The notes below the pieces were generated by a model that searched no databases, was not told the origin of the DNA, and saw nothing but the letters and a program-made list of their open reading frames with translations. DNA of 64,000 nucleotides. It comes from Triticum aestivum. Lineage: Eukaryota > Streptophyta > Magnoliopsida > Poales > Poaceae. This document shows positions 44,696 through 56,229 of the stretch, piece by piece; position 1 is the first letter of the stretch, and every line of letters starts with the position of its first letter. A program made the position numbers and the translations under genes. Location: the NCBI RefSeq assembly GCF_018294505.1, contig NC_057814.1, positions 38,367,293 to 38,431,292 on the forward strand, given 5' to 3'.

Positions 44696-46379
44696 TATGT
44701 GCATTGGTAGGTTTCTTTTTTATACTCCCTAGTGTTGAACTCCTGATACATGTGGTACCACTAGGAGAGATGGTGAAGATTGCACAATTTACACTCGCCC
44801 TAGCTTATCAAATTTTATTTAAGTACGACTCTTTTTCTCTGCTTCATATATATTAGGGATAGATCAAGCCACCATTAGGAATCCATATCCTACATTTGCA
44901 TCCAACTACAATACAACCAGACAACAAAAATGATTGTAGTCTTGCCAAATTAACTCGGAATACAGAGCCAACTATAGTTCATATTGTAAAGAAAAATGAT
45001 AATCAGTTGACCGCACATGGTCAGTTGCTCTACAAAAGTAAAGGTCGAGATAGTACTATTACCCATGTCCTTTAGTTGGTAAAACTGATGAGGTAGTAAT
45101 TCTTTTTCTTCTTAGGGAATGTAGCGGTACATTTTTTGAAGGAAAGCCTTCACAACTAGCTTTATTTCAATTAGGAAATAGATACATCATAATTGACAGA
45201 CTAAGGATAGATCAATGTGGTGGGGGGAGGGGTGTTATCCAGCCGCAAACCCGATGGACGAAACCTACCCTACTAGCTAGCTTATGAGCAACGTGGTTCG
45301 ATTCACGCCCGCAGTGCTCAAAACATACTACACCGAATCCCTCAGATGTCGTAGCAGTCATCTATGATTGGAGTGTTAAAATTTGATCTCAGGTAACAAC
45401 CGGAGAGAAACCAAGAGGTTTGGACCCCACATCTCTTCACGTAGGAGCCTTGATCGGAGGCCCCTAAACGAACATTTTTGGACCCAGTCCCAGGCCCCAG
45501 CACTCAATATAAAAAAGGAAAGATAGCACGTAAGAAAAGACTAACAGAAACAGTGCCTATCGACTAACTGCTCATTCCTAGAGTCGTGTTGAGGGGTTGG
45601 AATACCGAAGTCCACCGGCGGCCACCAGGAGAGGAGTGCTGCCGGCGTCCTTGGATTCCTCTTCGACTTCGGCGCTCCTGTGTCCCTGCTCTCATCTACC
45701 CTGCTGCTGCTTTTCTACTCTGAAGGATTCCTCCACATCGCTGGAGACTCACGGCAGCCAGCAAGGACTATCCACTAATGATTTCTGCAAGTCAAAGTCA
45801 GTCTCTAATTTTTTGGCATAAGAGGTGTTCTAATCTAGAGATCAAGATCCTATTATGTTAATCCTAAAGGATTATTTCTTGCATGGAGCTGCCATTGAAT
45901 TATCGGATTCCCGTTTGATTTAATCAATTAGTTGCAAACAACCTGAATGAACCATCATTATTGTGGATGCCTAGATTTGATGCCAGTTGTAATCCTAGTT
46001 TAAGTGCTCGATTGCCTCCGCTGTGTGTACAGTGACCCCCGCACCCAAGTTGATTTACAGTGGGGATTAAAACATGCCACTTTGAATCAAAGAGTATTAT
46101 GATCAAGTTTAACCCTTCAACTGATCAAATCACTAATCATTATATGTATGATTATCCTAGATTTTATCTACTTTACCTTGTACATATTATGACATCATGG
46201 TTAATTGGTGTGACAGAATGTGACTATCGCTACCTCGCTCCTGTGGGCGGATATTCCACGAAAAACCTAGGCACCATTGCCGAATGTCAATGCCATGGTG
46301 GCATCATCCTCCGTCCTCTCTTGCAATTGAGATCGCTAATGGAGTCGCCACCTAAGCGTCCAACAGGTCGCGTGACACA
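44696..46379. other. no gene seen
   Basis: 1.7 kb without supported coding sequence. The ORF at 45597-45821 is Ser/Cys-rich with no domain. The segment 45130-45230 has the look of an inverted element 3' end (T-rich start, CTTTATTTC) but is not assignable. Confidence 0.4.
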
Positions 46380-46925
46380 GATGGTAATAAGCCACGGCGG
46401 GCGCGTTGGGTGCATGTGCGTGCACACGCTGGGCGTGTCGGGTGCGGTCCGGGTCCCGTCGGGTCCGTGGCTGGGTGAGCGTGTGTGTGTGGCACGGGAT
46501 GTGCGCGTGTGCGTGCGTCTAGTGCGCGTGTGTAGGACAAGTTTTTTGGCGAGCTGCACGGGGTGATCATGGTCATTTATGTTCGAGCTAGCCGTGAGCC
46601 GCGCGCGTCGGAGCGTGTCGCGGGCGCGGCCAGAGCGGGCAAAACAGGCACCCGATTAGAGAGTGGAGTCGTGGGTGCGTGCACGGGGCACTGGCTCTTG
46701 GTATAAAACCCGTGCGCTGACCGTTGTAACAGCTGTGGCGACAGAGTTCGTGCTCTGGGAAGTAATTTGGCCGTCATTGCGGCGGGCGTTCGTGCGCCAC
46801 AAAACTATCACCGTACCCATGTCTTCTCCATTTTCTTCTTCCTCCGTTCAGTTTGTCCCAGTGAGAAGTGAGCAGTGAGAGTGACAGAGGTAGGGCGAGC
46901 TAGGCATAGGGTTTTAGCTCCAACA
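46380..46925 (+). repeat. copia LTR-like block, possible solo LTR
   Basis: Starts ATGGTAATAAGCC and ends GTTTTAGCTCCAACA, words shared with 24501-24896. It contains a good TATA box (GGTATAAAACCC at about 46698) followed by C-rich leader-like sequence. No PBS, PPT or matching flanking duplication is seen, so it is a solo or truncated LTR. Confidence 0.4.
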
Positions 46926-47419
46926 GGCATGAGATATTTTTTTCTTTGACAGCACACACATGGTATTTAGATGATGTCTGATCCTTAACTACTACTTAAG
47001 CTAACCATACGTTCCATTGAACGATCAAGCTAACTAGCCAAGCCCAGCAGCCATTGCCGGTATTCTCCTTTTTCTCCTAATGGTAGGATGAGGTCAAGTG
47101 ACAAAGGACTATTAACAATACACCATTTTAATTTTTGAAAGGGAGTCTACTGAAACACACCTCATCTACTAGTCTCTCTAGCTTTGTCTTGTATTTCCAG
47201 GATGCCTGTACTATCGATAATAAAAAGGATGCAATACAGATGAATAGTTTTATGGACACATCTAAGGACTTAAAATTTGCTAATCAAATAGCTTTCCATT
47301 TGTTGACCCGATGAAAGAAAAAGGAAAGTACTCCCACGGCTACCCACTAACGCCACGCCTCACCCGCGTGTTTTGTGGAAATTCTGGTCCATGCCCCATG
47401 CACATGAAGAAGTCATTCA
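46926..47419. other. no gene seen
   Basis: AT-rich spacer before the repeat into which the LINE inserted; nothing recognised. Confidence 0.4.
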
Positions 47420-47705
47420 ATTTAATTGTGTTTTTTTAAGTTTTAAAATGTTATAACTTTTGAACAAAGAGTCGGAATTCAGATCCTTTTTCACCGTCAG
47501 GTTTTTCGTGACGAGCTCTTCAAAAGTTGATACAGGTATGTTTGGACGAACTTCTTTGAAAGCCAACTTAAATGCCTTAGGAACCAACTTTAGTGCTAGA
47601 AGATGCAACTTTACCTCTACAGGAGCCCACTCCTAATTAGGTAAATTTGTCAACTGTTATGCTGATTTGTCTACAGTAGCTAATTAGTTTGGTGCTATAG
47701 GAACC
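47420..47705. repeat. short-motif repeat, target of the LINE
   Basis: Loose repeats of CAACTTTAGTGCTA / AGGAGCCAACT words. Related sequence continues after the LINE (50232-50340) and occurs again at 52700-53060, partly inverted. Likely an old dispersed repeat or foldback element. Confidence 0.45.
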
Positions 47706-47719
47706 AATGTTAGTGTTAA

Positions 47720-50217
47720 GGAGCAAGACTGGGATATGGCTCGCGTGACCTCGCGGCCGCGACTGGCGCCGCCGCATTGATCTCCTTCCTCCAGCCGCCA
47801 TTTCGGCCGCTGAGACCAGATCCAGGCTGCTCTCCGCGTCCTCTCTCAGCTACACCCCTTCTCCCCTCCAAGCTCTCGCGGCCCTGCCTATGGCCCTCGC
47901 GTCCGTGTCGTCTTCTCCGACTCCGTCGGCCGCCTCGACTGCTGCCGCCGCGCTGGCCGCGGTTGCTCTTGCCTCCCGCATGGCCGCCCCGGCAGCTGGT
48001 GGCCGCCTGTCCCGCTCTGGACTCCCGCCGAGGTCGGATGCGGCAGCATCAAAGACGGCGCAGTCGAGCATGCTTTCTCTGCCGAGCTCCCGGCCTCCCC
48101 CGCCCGGCGTGGCGACGTTGCCCGCCCTGGACACAGCGCGTGCTGCTCCAGGTCGTGCCCCTGGCCTGGTGGACGGAGGGCTTGGGTCCCCGCCGCGGAT
48201 TGGGTGTCTCCCGTCCCCGGCCTCTGCTGACGCTGCGACGTCGTCCCTGTTTGCTGCTGTGGGCGTGCCGTCCCCGACTCCTGCCGGCGTTGCTACGTCG
48301 TCCTCGACTCCTGCGGAAGACTGGGCGGCTGCTGCTGCTGAAGCACCAACCACGACTACTGCTGGCCCCGCTACATCGACCATGAACCCTGCTGGCTCCG
48401 CTACATCGTCCTCGACTCCTGCAGAAGTGGCACCACCCTCAACTCCTGTCGGCACTGTGCTGGGTCTGGACAAGGCACAACCTGTTTTGTGGAGCTCTCT
48501 TACCGACGACGAAGAAGATGAGGAGGATGAGGTGCTGGCCCGGCAGACGCCGCCGCCTGCTATCAAATCCTCAATTCCGGCTGCTCGGCCGGGCGTGGCA
48601 TATGATGCGGATTCGTGTGGAGGTTGGCAGAAGGTGTTGTCACGGGGCAACGTGCAACATCCAGCGTCACTAGCCCCTACATTGGCTCCTCATCCTGTCC
48701 CTGCTTGGCTTCATGGAAGATCTTACAGATGCCTCCTTCCCGGACACCGCGCGGCGGAGTGTCGAGATCCTTTTAGGTGTTCTCGGTGCCTTGAGAATGG
48801 TCATCGGGCACGTGAGTGCCGCAATGCCTGGCGTCCCCTCAGCTTTTTGGGAAGTCCTACTCTGTCACCATTGCCTCGCCTCCCAGTCCGGCAGCAACAA
48901 GCTCCAGCTCCTCGCAAGCACCAGAAAGAAGCCTCGTCCCTCTCGAAGACGTTTGGTCGTGATTCTTGGGCATCAATCGTTGCTTCTCCCGTTGGCTCCG
49001 TGTCCTCGGCGGATATCCCAGTGCGGCCTGCCTTGGAGAGGCAGGCCGAGTTGCTGCGCTCTGAGCTCCTTGGTATGGCTTCCTTCCGGGTTGAGGAGAC
49101 GGTCCAGCCTCTGTGTGATGTCATTGACTCCATGCAAGGTTGGATGTTGCGGATGGAGAGCTTCATTATGCGAGCTGAGGCTACACTGGGCGCGCTCTCG
49201 CTAGCACCGCCTGTGTTGCAGAACGCTCATGTGTTGCGCCCTCTGGTTGTGCCTGATGACAGCTTCGAGATCGAGAGGGGAGCTGAGCTTCATGGTCGTT
49301 TCTCCCCTCGTTCTAGAACCAACACTCCATCGTCAACCTCTAGGGGATTGGGCACTGATGTGGTTGTGACTCCGGTCCTGCAGATCATGCCTGAGCTTCG
49401 AGACCTGTGTGGGGGTCCGGTTCTACCTCGGTCCGTCGAACAACTGAAGGTAGACATCCCTGAGGTCTCGATTGTGGCTTTACCGCCAGCATCACCCCGA
49501 GAGTCTAGCCAGAAACTTGATGCCGAGGAGTGTGGTGATTTAGACCTTGCAATCTCTTGCTCGTCTAAGTCCATTGGGTGTCAGGCGTCAGCCAGTCTAC
49601 CTCTCGATGTCATGGAGCGCGGAGTTTTGGATGTTGCTACCCTTCCCTCATCCGCGACCATTGAGCAGGTGATGCCTGTTGACATGACCATTGAGGCAAG
49701 TGTGTTGGCACCTACTCCAAAGCCAGATGCTCTCTTCGCGAAGGAACTTTGTGATTTGCTCGCTAGTGTGGAGGTTGCTAGACCTGGTTTGGGCAGGTCG
49801 ATTGCTTGCCTCTTGACGGGGACGCCAATAAGGGGTAAACAAAAGAAGGCGGGCAAAGGAAAGAGTGGCGCCACAAGCAAGGCGTCTCTGGGTGCTTGAT
49901 GGATGACCTACTCTCTCTCAGCATGTCCTCTTGGATTGGGTTCTCATTGTGGGTTGAAAGGTGTTTGATGCATTGTGTTGAGGTGTTCTTGTTGGGGATC
50001 TCTTGGTGTAGTAGCAATGTCGGGGTTCGTGGATGTTGTATATTCGAAGAGTCTGGCGGGAGTCGCATGTGCGGTTGTGGGGTTTACTACCATGTGAGTA
50101 GTTAGTCCATGCTTTATCTGTATTGGTTTTCGCCCGGTTTTCCGTAAATTAACTGGGCAATTCTGTTCTTCTTAATTAATCGATGATGCAAAACTTTTGC
50201 CTCCGTTTCAAAAAAAA
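47720..50217 (+). mobile_element. ORF1-only LINE with perfect 14 bp duplication
   Basis: AATGTTAGTGTTAA flanks the element at 47706-47719 and 50218-50231. It has a GC-rich 5' leader, one intact ORF1, a short 3' UTR and a terminal A run (50210-50217). No endonuclease or reverse transcriptase is encoded. Long duplication plus poly(A) shows target-primed reverse transcription, so this ORF2-less form itself was mobilised, presumably using enzyme from a full LINE. Confidence 0.85.
47890..49899 (+). CDS. LINE ORF1 (gag-like, CCHC), intact
   Basis: 669 codons from ATG 47890 to TGA 49897-49899. The first 240 residues are Ala/Pro/Ser/Thr-rich and probably disordered, with repeats of SSSTPAE. An acidic patch DDEEDEEDE follows. 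Residues about 278-320 hold a tandem knuckle: the first (SYRCLLPGHRAAEC) lacks its first Cys, and the second (CSRCLENGHRAREC) is a perfect C-x2-C-x4-H-x4-C. The rest is a weakly conserved C-terminal region ending in a basic tail (GKQKKAGKGK). In plant L1-type LINEs this protein binds element RNA. It is uninterrupted although the polymerase ORF is absent. Confidence 0.85.
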   Translation: MALASVSSSPTPSAASTAAAALAAVALASRMAAPAAGGRLSRSGLPPRSDAAASKTAQSSMLSLPSSRPPPPGVATLPALDTARAAPGRAPGLVDGGLGSPPRIGCLPSPASADAATSSLFAAVGVPSPTPAGVATSSSTPAEDWAAAAAEAPTTTTAGPATSTMNPAGSATSSSTPAEVAPPSTPVGTVLGLDKAQPVLWSSLTDDEEDEEDEVLARQTPPPAIKSSIPAARPGVAYDADSCGGWQKVLSRGNVQHPASLAPTLAPHPVPAWLHGRSYRCLLPGHRAAECRDPFRCSRCLENGHRARECRNAWRPLSFLGSPTLSPLPRLPVRQQQAPAPRKHQKEASSLSKTFGRDSWASIVASPVGSVSSADIPVRPALERQAELLRSELLGMASFRVEETVQPLCDVIDSMQGWMLRMESFIMRAEATLGALSLAPPVLQNAHVLRPLVVPDDSFEIERGAELHGRFSPRSRTNTPSSTSRGLGTDVVVTPVLQIMPELRDLCGGPVLPRSVEQLKVDIPEVSIVALPPASPRESSQKLDAEECGDLDLAISCSSKSIGCQASASLPLDVMERGVLDVATLPSSATIEQVMPVDMTIEASVLAPTPKPDALFAKELCDLLASVEVARPGLGRSIACLLTGTPIRGKQKKAGKGKSGATSKASLGA

Positions 50218-50391
50218 AATGTTAGTGTTAAAAGATGCAATTTTACTACTAGAGGAGCCAACTCTTTCGTTAAGTGAAAGTTGTCTACCGGTATGCTAAG
50301 TTACCTACTTCTGAGCGAACTTTGGTACTATAGTAACCACGTTTAGTGGGATAAGATGAGAATATCCAATTCAGTGACGCGATTAAAAATC

Positions 50392-50636
50392 AAAAAAATC
50401 TGATTTTTTTTGCAAGCAATATGTGCATGTGTGTGATGTTCGTGCAAAGTTTGCTGATGTTTGAACATTCCAGGAGCGAGTGGCAAAAAAGATAAATCCA
50501 GGCATCGAATGTTTCTCTCAGACCTGAATTTGTTTTTTTTTTCTCATGAGCTCCTCGAATGTTCGAACATCACCAAATTTTTCACGGACATCACACACTC
50601 AAGCATCTTTCACCACAAAAAGAAAACGATTTTTTT
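50392..50636. repeat. foldback hairpin, arms about 90 bp
   Basis: The left arm (about 50392-50480, TGATGTTCGTGCAAAG, GATGTTTGAACATTC) and right arm (about 50550-50636) are imperfect inverses around a 70-base loop. No TA or TTA duplication was confirmed. It could be a MITE or a source of a long double-stranded transcript. Confidence 0.7.
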
Positions 50637-52248
50637 AATGTTTTTAGTATTTTAAATGACTTTACTGTTCACTCCCGGGCTCATCTGACCCCGGGAGCGA
50701 AAACGCTGGCCGTCAACTCCTTGTTCAGTGAACGGTGTCCACTATTATTCTAAGTTGCCAACTTTTAAATATACTTTGGTGACATCGGAACAAAGTTTGT
50801 GCTATAGGATGAGACTTTAGGACGCGGATTTTTGGGACATGGTGGCACGCGATGCCGAAATCTCGCACATCCGCATATGCATCACGATTGCTACTTAATA
50901 TAGGCCACTGCAAAATACAGGGCAGGCCAGAGTAAATACGTAACGTTATACCTGACACGCATGGCCCAGGTCTCGTTTAATTCTCGTATGGATACTAGCT
51001 GTCTGGTAGCAACGCCCCTTGCAGGTGTTGGGTCGTTCTTTAATTCTCATATCTGTCATAACTGCACTGTAGCTCCTCTGTGAGTTGCGTCCCTGTGGAG
51101 AGCAGAAGAACAAGAGATGGCCCCAACAGAAATGTTGATACACATGTTATAGCATCTCGATACTGGTCCTGCGTTTTACTTTCTTGGATATACGCACGCG
51201 CTGACATATATCCAACATGTTCGTCTCCTTGCATTGCAGACTTCTTTTATGACACTTGTGATTAGGTGGCCAAGCCTATGTATTAATGTGCTACTCATCA
51301 ATAGGCAGATGAATCAACGGAATCCTGATACAAGAAGCTTTATTCATAGCGACTGATTCATGACAAACTGGATGGTTTAGTGTATAGAGTAAGACTCATA
51401 GGCTAATTAGCCCTAGATATTACAGAGCTAATAACTGGCACAATGATTAAACACACTTGTATGATGATTAGTCCTAATTTACCAATTAATATATTACTAC
51501 TACATATATTAATATAGTATTAATACATAGAACATCGACTAAGCACACGAATTTAGCTGTAACCATGACAAACTTGCTCCCATATATTTAGATAATTAAA
51601 TGCAGCTCGCAGATATTTTCATATCGTAATTTTTCAATTAGAAATATATGTGCGGAGTTGATTTTGATGTCTCTAATTTTTTTAAATGGGAATTTTAATT
51701 TTTGGTTAACATGTATGCTTGTGAAGCTGAGATCAAAACCGAAGACGTGAAAAGAAACCTCGTTCTCTATAAGCCATGTAAAAATATTTTAACCTTTATG
51801 TAGAATTTTGCCTGATCTTCTATTAATAGACGAAATGATTTTTTATTAATGTTGCATTTTAAAATTCAAATTCTACTTTTTTCATGATTCGAGTTAACTA
51901 CGAAGAATGGAGTTAATTGATTTTTCAGTAAGGAATTGATAAATGTAAGGATTTCAATTCTAAACCAATAGTTGAAACAAGTGACGAAACTAAAATACCC
52001 CACTTTCTAAATTGAACAATGCTAGGTGGAGAGAGCTGGTGTGATTATGGACAGGGTGCATGCTTCCAACGTAGTTAACACTTCAAAACCTGCTCCTAAT
52101 AAATGAATGCAGGTTGAGGTGTGCCAGGTGAAGATGTCACATATGTCGCCCAATATTGTTCATCTTCAACCTGGCGCTGAGAGGAAAAGGCTGGCCATGT
52201 CATCAAGGTATGGCGACGACGGAAGGTTAGAGAGAGAGATGGACTCCA

Positions 52249-52254
<6 letters not shown>
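50637..52254. other. no gene seen
   Basis: AT-rich; short ORFs only. Words like those at 47420 recur at about 50740-50820. Confidence 0.4.

Positions 52255-52304
<50 letters not shown>
52255..52304 (+). repeat. (GA)25 microsatellite
   Basis: Uninterrupted GA dinucleotide. Both sides carry GATGGACTCCAGTAT, suggesting the array sits within a small duplication (52230-52253 and 52302-52316). Confidence 0.95.
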
Positions 52305-52307
<3 letters not shown>

Positions 52308-53448
52308 CTCCAGTATAGCTACAATTCCACAACTCCATTGTTGGGATGAAGGAACTCTTAGATCTCCGTGTGCATGGACTAGAGAAGCTAGTTGAGTGAG
52401 GGACGAGCTACGGGATGGATACGATGAATGGGGAGAAAATGCATGGGGTGGTGCACGCTGCCGTTGAATGTACAAATAAATGAGATTAAATCCTCTAATC
52501 AATAGCATGGATCAGTGTAGTTATTATGCAGTGGGCCTTACTCACTTATTGGTTGTGGAATACTAGGCCTATACTACACTGGAGCGGTGCTGAGAAATAG
52601 ATATACGGGCTGGTTGTACAAATACTACACGAATCACGTACGCATGGACGAAGGTGATTCCATCCTCGCGTGGAACCATGTCCACTCGTGATTATTCGGA
52701 GACTTTACTGCTATATAGGAGCCAACTACTTTCTTATGTGAACCTTGTCAATTGTTATGCTAAGTTGCATACTGTAGCTAATTATTTATCTACAGAGTGA
52801 AAAAGTTGGTTACGGTGGTTGCTAATAAATTGCATCCTCAGAGAAGTTGGTTCATGTAGCACTAATGTTGCATGCTGTAGTAATAAAGTTGACTCCTGTA
52901 GCGCCAAAGTTGGCATTAAAAAATATTCACTGAAATGTATATACATGGGGTCTAATTACAAAGAGCTCGTTGCTAGGATTTCAACGGTAAAAACATATCT
53001 GAATTCTGACATGCGGTTTGAAAATTGTGGCTTTTTAAATATTAGAAAATTCAAATTAAAGACATATGTTATCATCCCAGATAGACATGCAACAAGGAGT
53101 ACAGAAGCTCATGTCCATAAAGTGAAGCAAATTTCATGTGGGGATCGACATTCACATGAGCTATTATCGATGGGTGGTAAGAGACGAGAAGACTCCTTCG
53201 CGTTCGCTCGCTGCAATGATCGAATCCATCAAAACCGGAGCATCCTCCCACAATTTTCCTCGTATCGTGCTGGGTCCCACCACATGCACCCAAAAGTCCA
53301 GCCAAGCCGTGCAATCCTTTAGGCCCGCCTATTTCATCTACAAGTAATCGCCCCCCCCCCCCCCCCCCCCCCCAACCTGAACTTCAGGGGGGCCACCATA
53401 ATTAGCCCATAACTCTTAACATGGTCCTACCTAGAGATCAACTGTATT
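52305..53448. other. no gene seen; repeat related to 47420-47705 and a C23 run
   Basis: 52700-53060 resembles the LINE target repeat, in part inverted. 23 C at 53351-53373. The ORF at 52819-53322 has no domain. Confidence 0.45.
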
Positions 53449-53720
53449 GAAACTTCAGATTACCGGCCGTGTGTGAAGAGTTCTTGCATGTACTATGTGG
53501 TTTGTCATGTGGATAGGACCATATCATGCTTATCACTAAAATATATTTATGCTTCCAGTGTATTATTGCATGGCGCCCATTTTGACTGGTGATCATCGTC
53601 ACACCCTGAAGCGTACCGGCAGTCATATGGGTAAGAACCCGGCGCCCTGCCTCAAGGCTCATGGACGGTGGACAGTCAGATTGGCAAAGTGATAATGGAG
53701 AGGGAGAGGAGTCAGCACCG
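53449..53720 (+). repeat. duplicated non-coding block, copy 1
   Basis: Shares with 56405-56645 the order GTGTGAAGAGTTCTTGCATG, TGTCATGTGGATAGGA, GCATGGCGCCCA and CACACCCT, with small indels. Direct orientation, about 2.9 kb apart. Confidence 0.8.
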
Positions 53721-54610
53721 AGAGGAGGAAGTGGATGCGAGGGGCAGCGACGCGCCGCCACGCAAAGCTAGAGGAGACAGGTCTCGTGCAATAACGGCTC
53801 ATCAGGTCTCGGGCAATATTTTCAATTTAAAGGTCGAGGACAATATTTGATAATGTCAGCAATTTCATTCTAAATGCATGGGTTTATGAGAGTGGCTATT
53901 ACAAATACACGTGTGTGGCTCGGAGTGATTAGAGAGAAAGTTGGGGCTGGCCTTAGGCTAGCGCACCAACACGCTGCATACATGCTAGTTATGCGAGTCG
54001 TTTTGCACTATTGCAACATGGGGAACGTTCATCAGGTAGTAAGCTCCTTCTATAATTGCTCATGCCAACATAGCGCGGGGAATTTCCATGTCGTATCAAG
54101 AATGTCAGGGCCATTTTTAAGTATGGACTGAGAGAAAATGCAACATGACGTACCACTTCTCCAGCTTGATGATCATGTGAAGCCCTAAGCCACTGGCACT
54201 AGAAAAGAATGAGGTTGAGCATAATTTCCGATACATCCTAATCCGATATAGCTCACCGGCAAGTCGTTGTGTGATCTCTAGGTGATAGCAACACTGGCCA
54301 GGCGATACTTTGATCCTCATTGACTAGAGGAACTAGAACAAGCTAGGAAGACTTAGGGGTCGATGGTTTATCCAACATGTCCACTCAGCTACATATATCT
54401 ATTTATCGCGGCTGGGCAGTGCACAAAGGGTGATCTCCTCTGTGGGCTTCTCCTTAATTAGTTCCAACCGCGTTTGGTGGATGGTTAGTTGTCATCATTG
54501 TTCATGCAGACATGTTTGGTGGGTACATTTAGTTCACATTGGGCTTCATATCAGTTTCGGTTGTCTTATTCAGAGCATAATTATACTTTCTCTGGTTGTT
54601 GCCCGTGAGT
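53721..54610. other. no gene seen
   Basis: Short ORFs with no domain, on both strands; no element ends found. Confidence 0.4.
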
Positions 54611-54925
54611 GCATCTCTAGTAGACCCTGTATAACGCCGACCGCAAAACACGTTTACAGTTCGCGGAAAAACGGCTTTGCAGGCTGGCGTGGGCGGCCGC
54701 AGAGTCAGGCCCCGCAAAAGGGACCTGCCTAAAAGGATATTCGGGAATATGCTCTTTTACGGGTCCGCTTTGCGGGGTCTGCTAGGGCGCCGCTGCCGCC
54801 GGCCCGCAAATCCGAAATTTGCAATTCAATTTCACACATGAAAATACATTTCTTTGCATTTTCAATGGCATACATAGTACTTCACCAAATATTTGCTTTT
54901 TCAACGGCATTGGATACATAGTACT

Positions 54926-55681
54926 TCAACGGCATTCAATTTCACACATGAAAACAAGAATCACAATTATGCATTTCGGAAGATATCCAACTTCCATAAC
55001 TGCTCCCACTAGTTGGACCAATATCTTCTCCATGCATTCGTTGTTGATCTGCGGATTCTTGATTTTGCTTTCTTCATTCTTCTTCTTTGTTTCTAAAGAA
55101 GTAGACATTACTTCCCCTCTACTTTCTTCTCTAATTGCACATGCAGCCGCATCATTAGCCTCAATTCTACTAAGGAGTGCACGAACATCTATTGAGTTCC
55201 TTTCTATCAATAAATCATTGTATTCTCCTTCCCAAAACCAAAATGAGTATCCATCTTCCTACACACATGACGATGTACAAAATGAGCTATAACAATTGAA
55301 ACGAAGAATACGGTGACAAAGCCGAATGAAAACAACACATACCCTGTCATTTTCGCATTTGAAGAACACCCATCCGGGGTGCTTCCGCATGCCAGAAGTT
55401 AGCCCCAACACTGTTCGTGTGCAGTCGTCGTACTCTATGAGCGGCATCGGCGAGCCGGCGAGCCGCTGCGCGAGCACCAAGCCTGGCGGCCGGCTGGCCG
55501 GCCGAATCCCTGCCTGCAAACCGTCGACGGCGGCTACAGGACGAATCTGTACCTGCATGCGGCGATGGGGCTTTGCCGGGGCTGCACGGGGTGCTCCCCG
55601 ACCAATCAATGGCTTGGTGCAGCACCGCTGGCTGGAAAAGCCAAATCTGGCCGCCCGCGTCGAACAGCCACCGATCTGCAA
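54926..55681 (-). CDS. GRF-zinc-finger-like protein, two exons, inside the Harbinger-like element
   Basis: Exon 1 (upstream limit uncertain; 55681 is a TTG, no ATG fixed) ends at 55343 with donor GG|GTATGTG. An 84-base intron ends GTGTGTAG, and exon 2 runs 55258-54926. Joined in phase it reads a GRF-type zinc-binding pattern: DCTRTVLGLTS, HPGWVFFKCEND, then YSFWFWEGEY. The usual first Cys (CxxC) is Tyr, and the Cys before FW is Tyr, so metal binding is doubtful. Exon 2 continues with an acidic/Ser region and ends in hydrophobic ILVFMCEIECR. GRF domains bind single-stranded nucleic acid in other proteins. A captured gene or a common element passenger are both possible. Confidence 0.55.
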
Positions 55682-55967
55682 CTTTCCGGCCCGCCGACGC
55701 AGGAGGAAAGTGGCGGAGGGTAACCTCGGGCGTGTGGCGGCCTTCCGGCGTGATCCCGCCGGCTACTTCCGCCGAAATCGTGGGCGGTGGCCCAGCGGCG
55801 GGGCGAGGGGGAGAGGGGCGGCGATGGGTGGGGAAAAGCGCGGGCTGAAATGCCCACCCCCCTACCAACCGCTCCCGCTAAATACAGGCGCCCGACGGGC
55901 CGAGGGGGGAAACCCGCGTTTTCGCGGGTTGGGACGGGAATTATGCCGCGCCGCGCAAAAACTTTTA

Positions 55968-56229
55968 GGGCATGTACGATGGTACTATCTTAGGAGTGCC
56001 ATGTAAGATAAATGCTGAGGTGGAAGAGAGAGAAATCATAAGAAAAGGCTTGTCTTCTCTTATTTAAGAGATGGTCTGTTAGCATAATATGTCTCAGCAT
56101 GTTTTTAGGAATAGCTAGTTATTGAAGATAAGACTAAGATATAACCCATTGTAGACATACTTTTTTGTCATTTCTAAATTACTTGAAAGACTTAAGATAA
56201 AACTGTCTTATCAACCATTGTACATGCCC
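55968..56229. mobile_element. Tourist-like MITE, 262 bp, nested
   Basis: Ends GGGCATGTACGATGGT and, inverted, GGGCATGTACAATGGT. Flanks TTA (55965-55967) and TTG (56230-56232) suggest a TTA duplication with one change. It sits inside the Harbinger-like element. Confidence 0.75.

Noticed and set aside
47850..48650. Antisense ORF of 266 codons over LINE ORF1
   Set aside because: Mirror of the GC-rich, Ala/Pro/Ser-coding part of ORF1; no motif of its own.
55326..56006. ORF of 226 codons on the plus strand
   Set aside because: Antisense to the GRF-like exon 1; composition is GC-driven and it has no domain.
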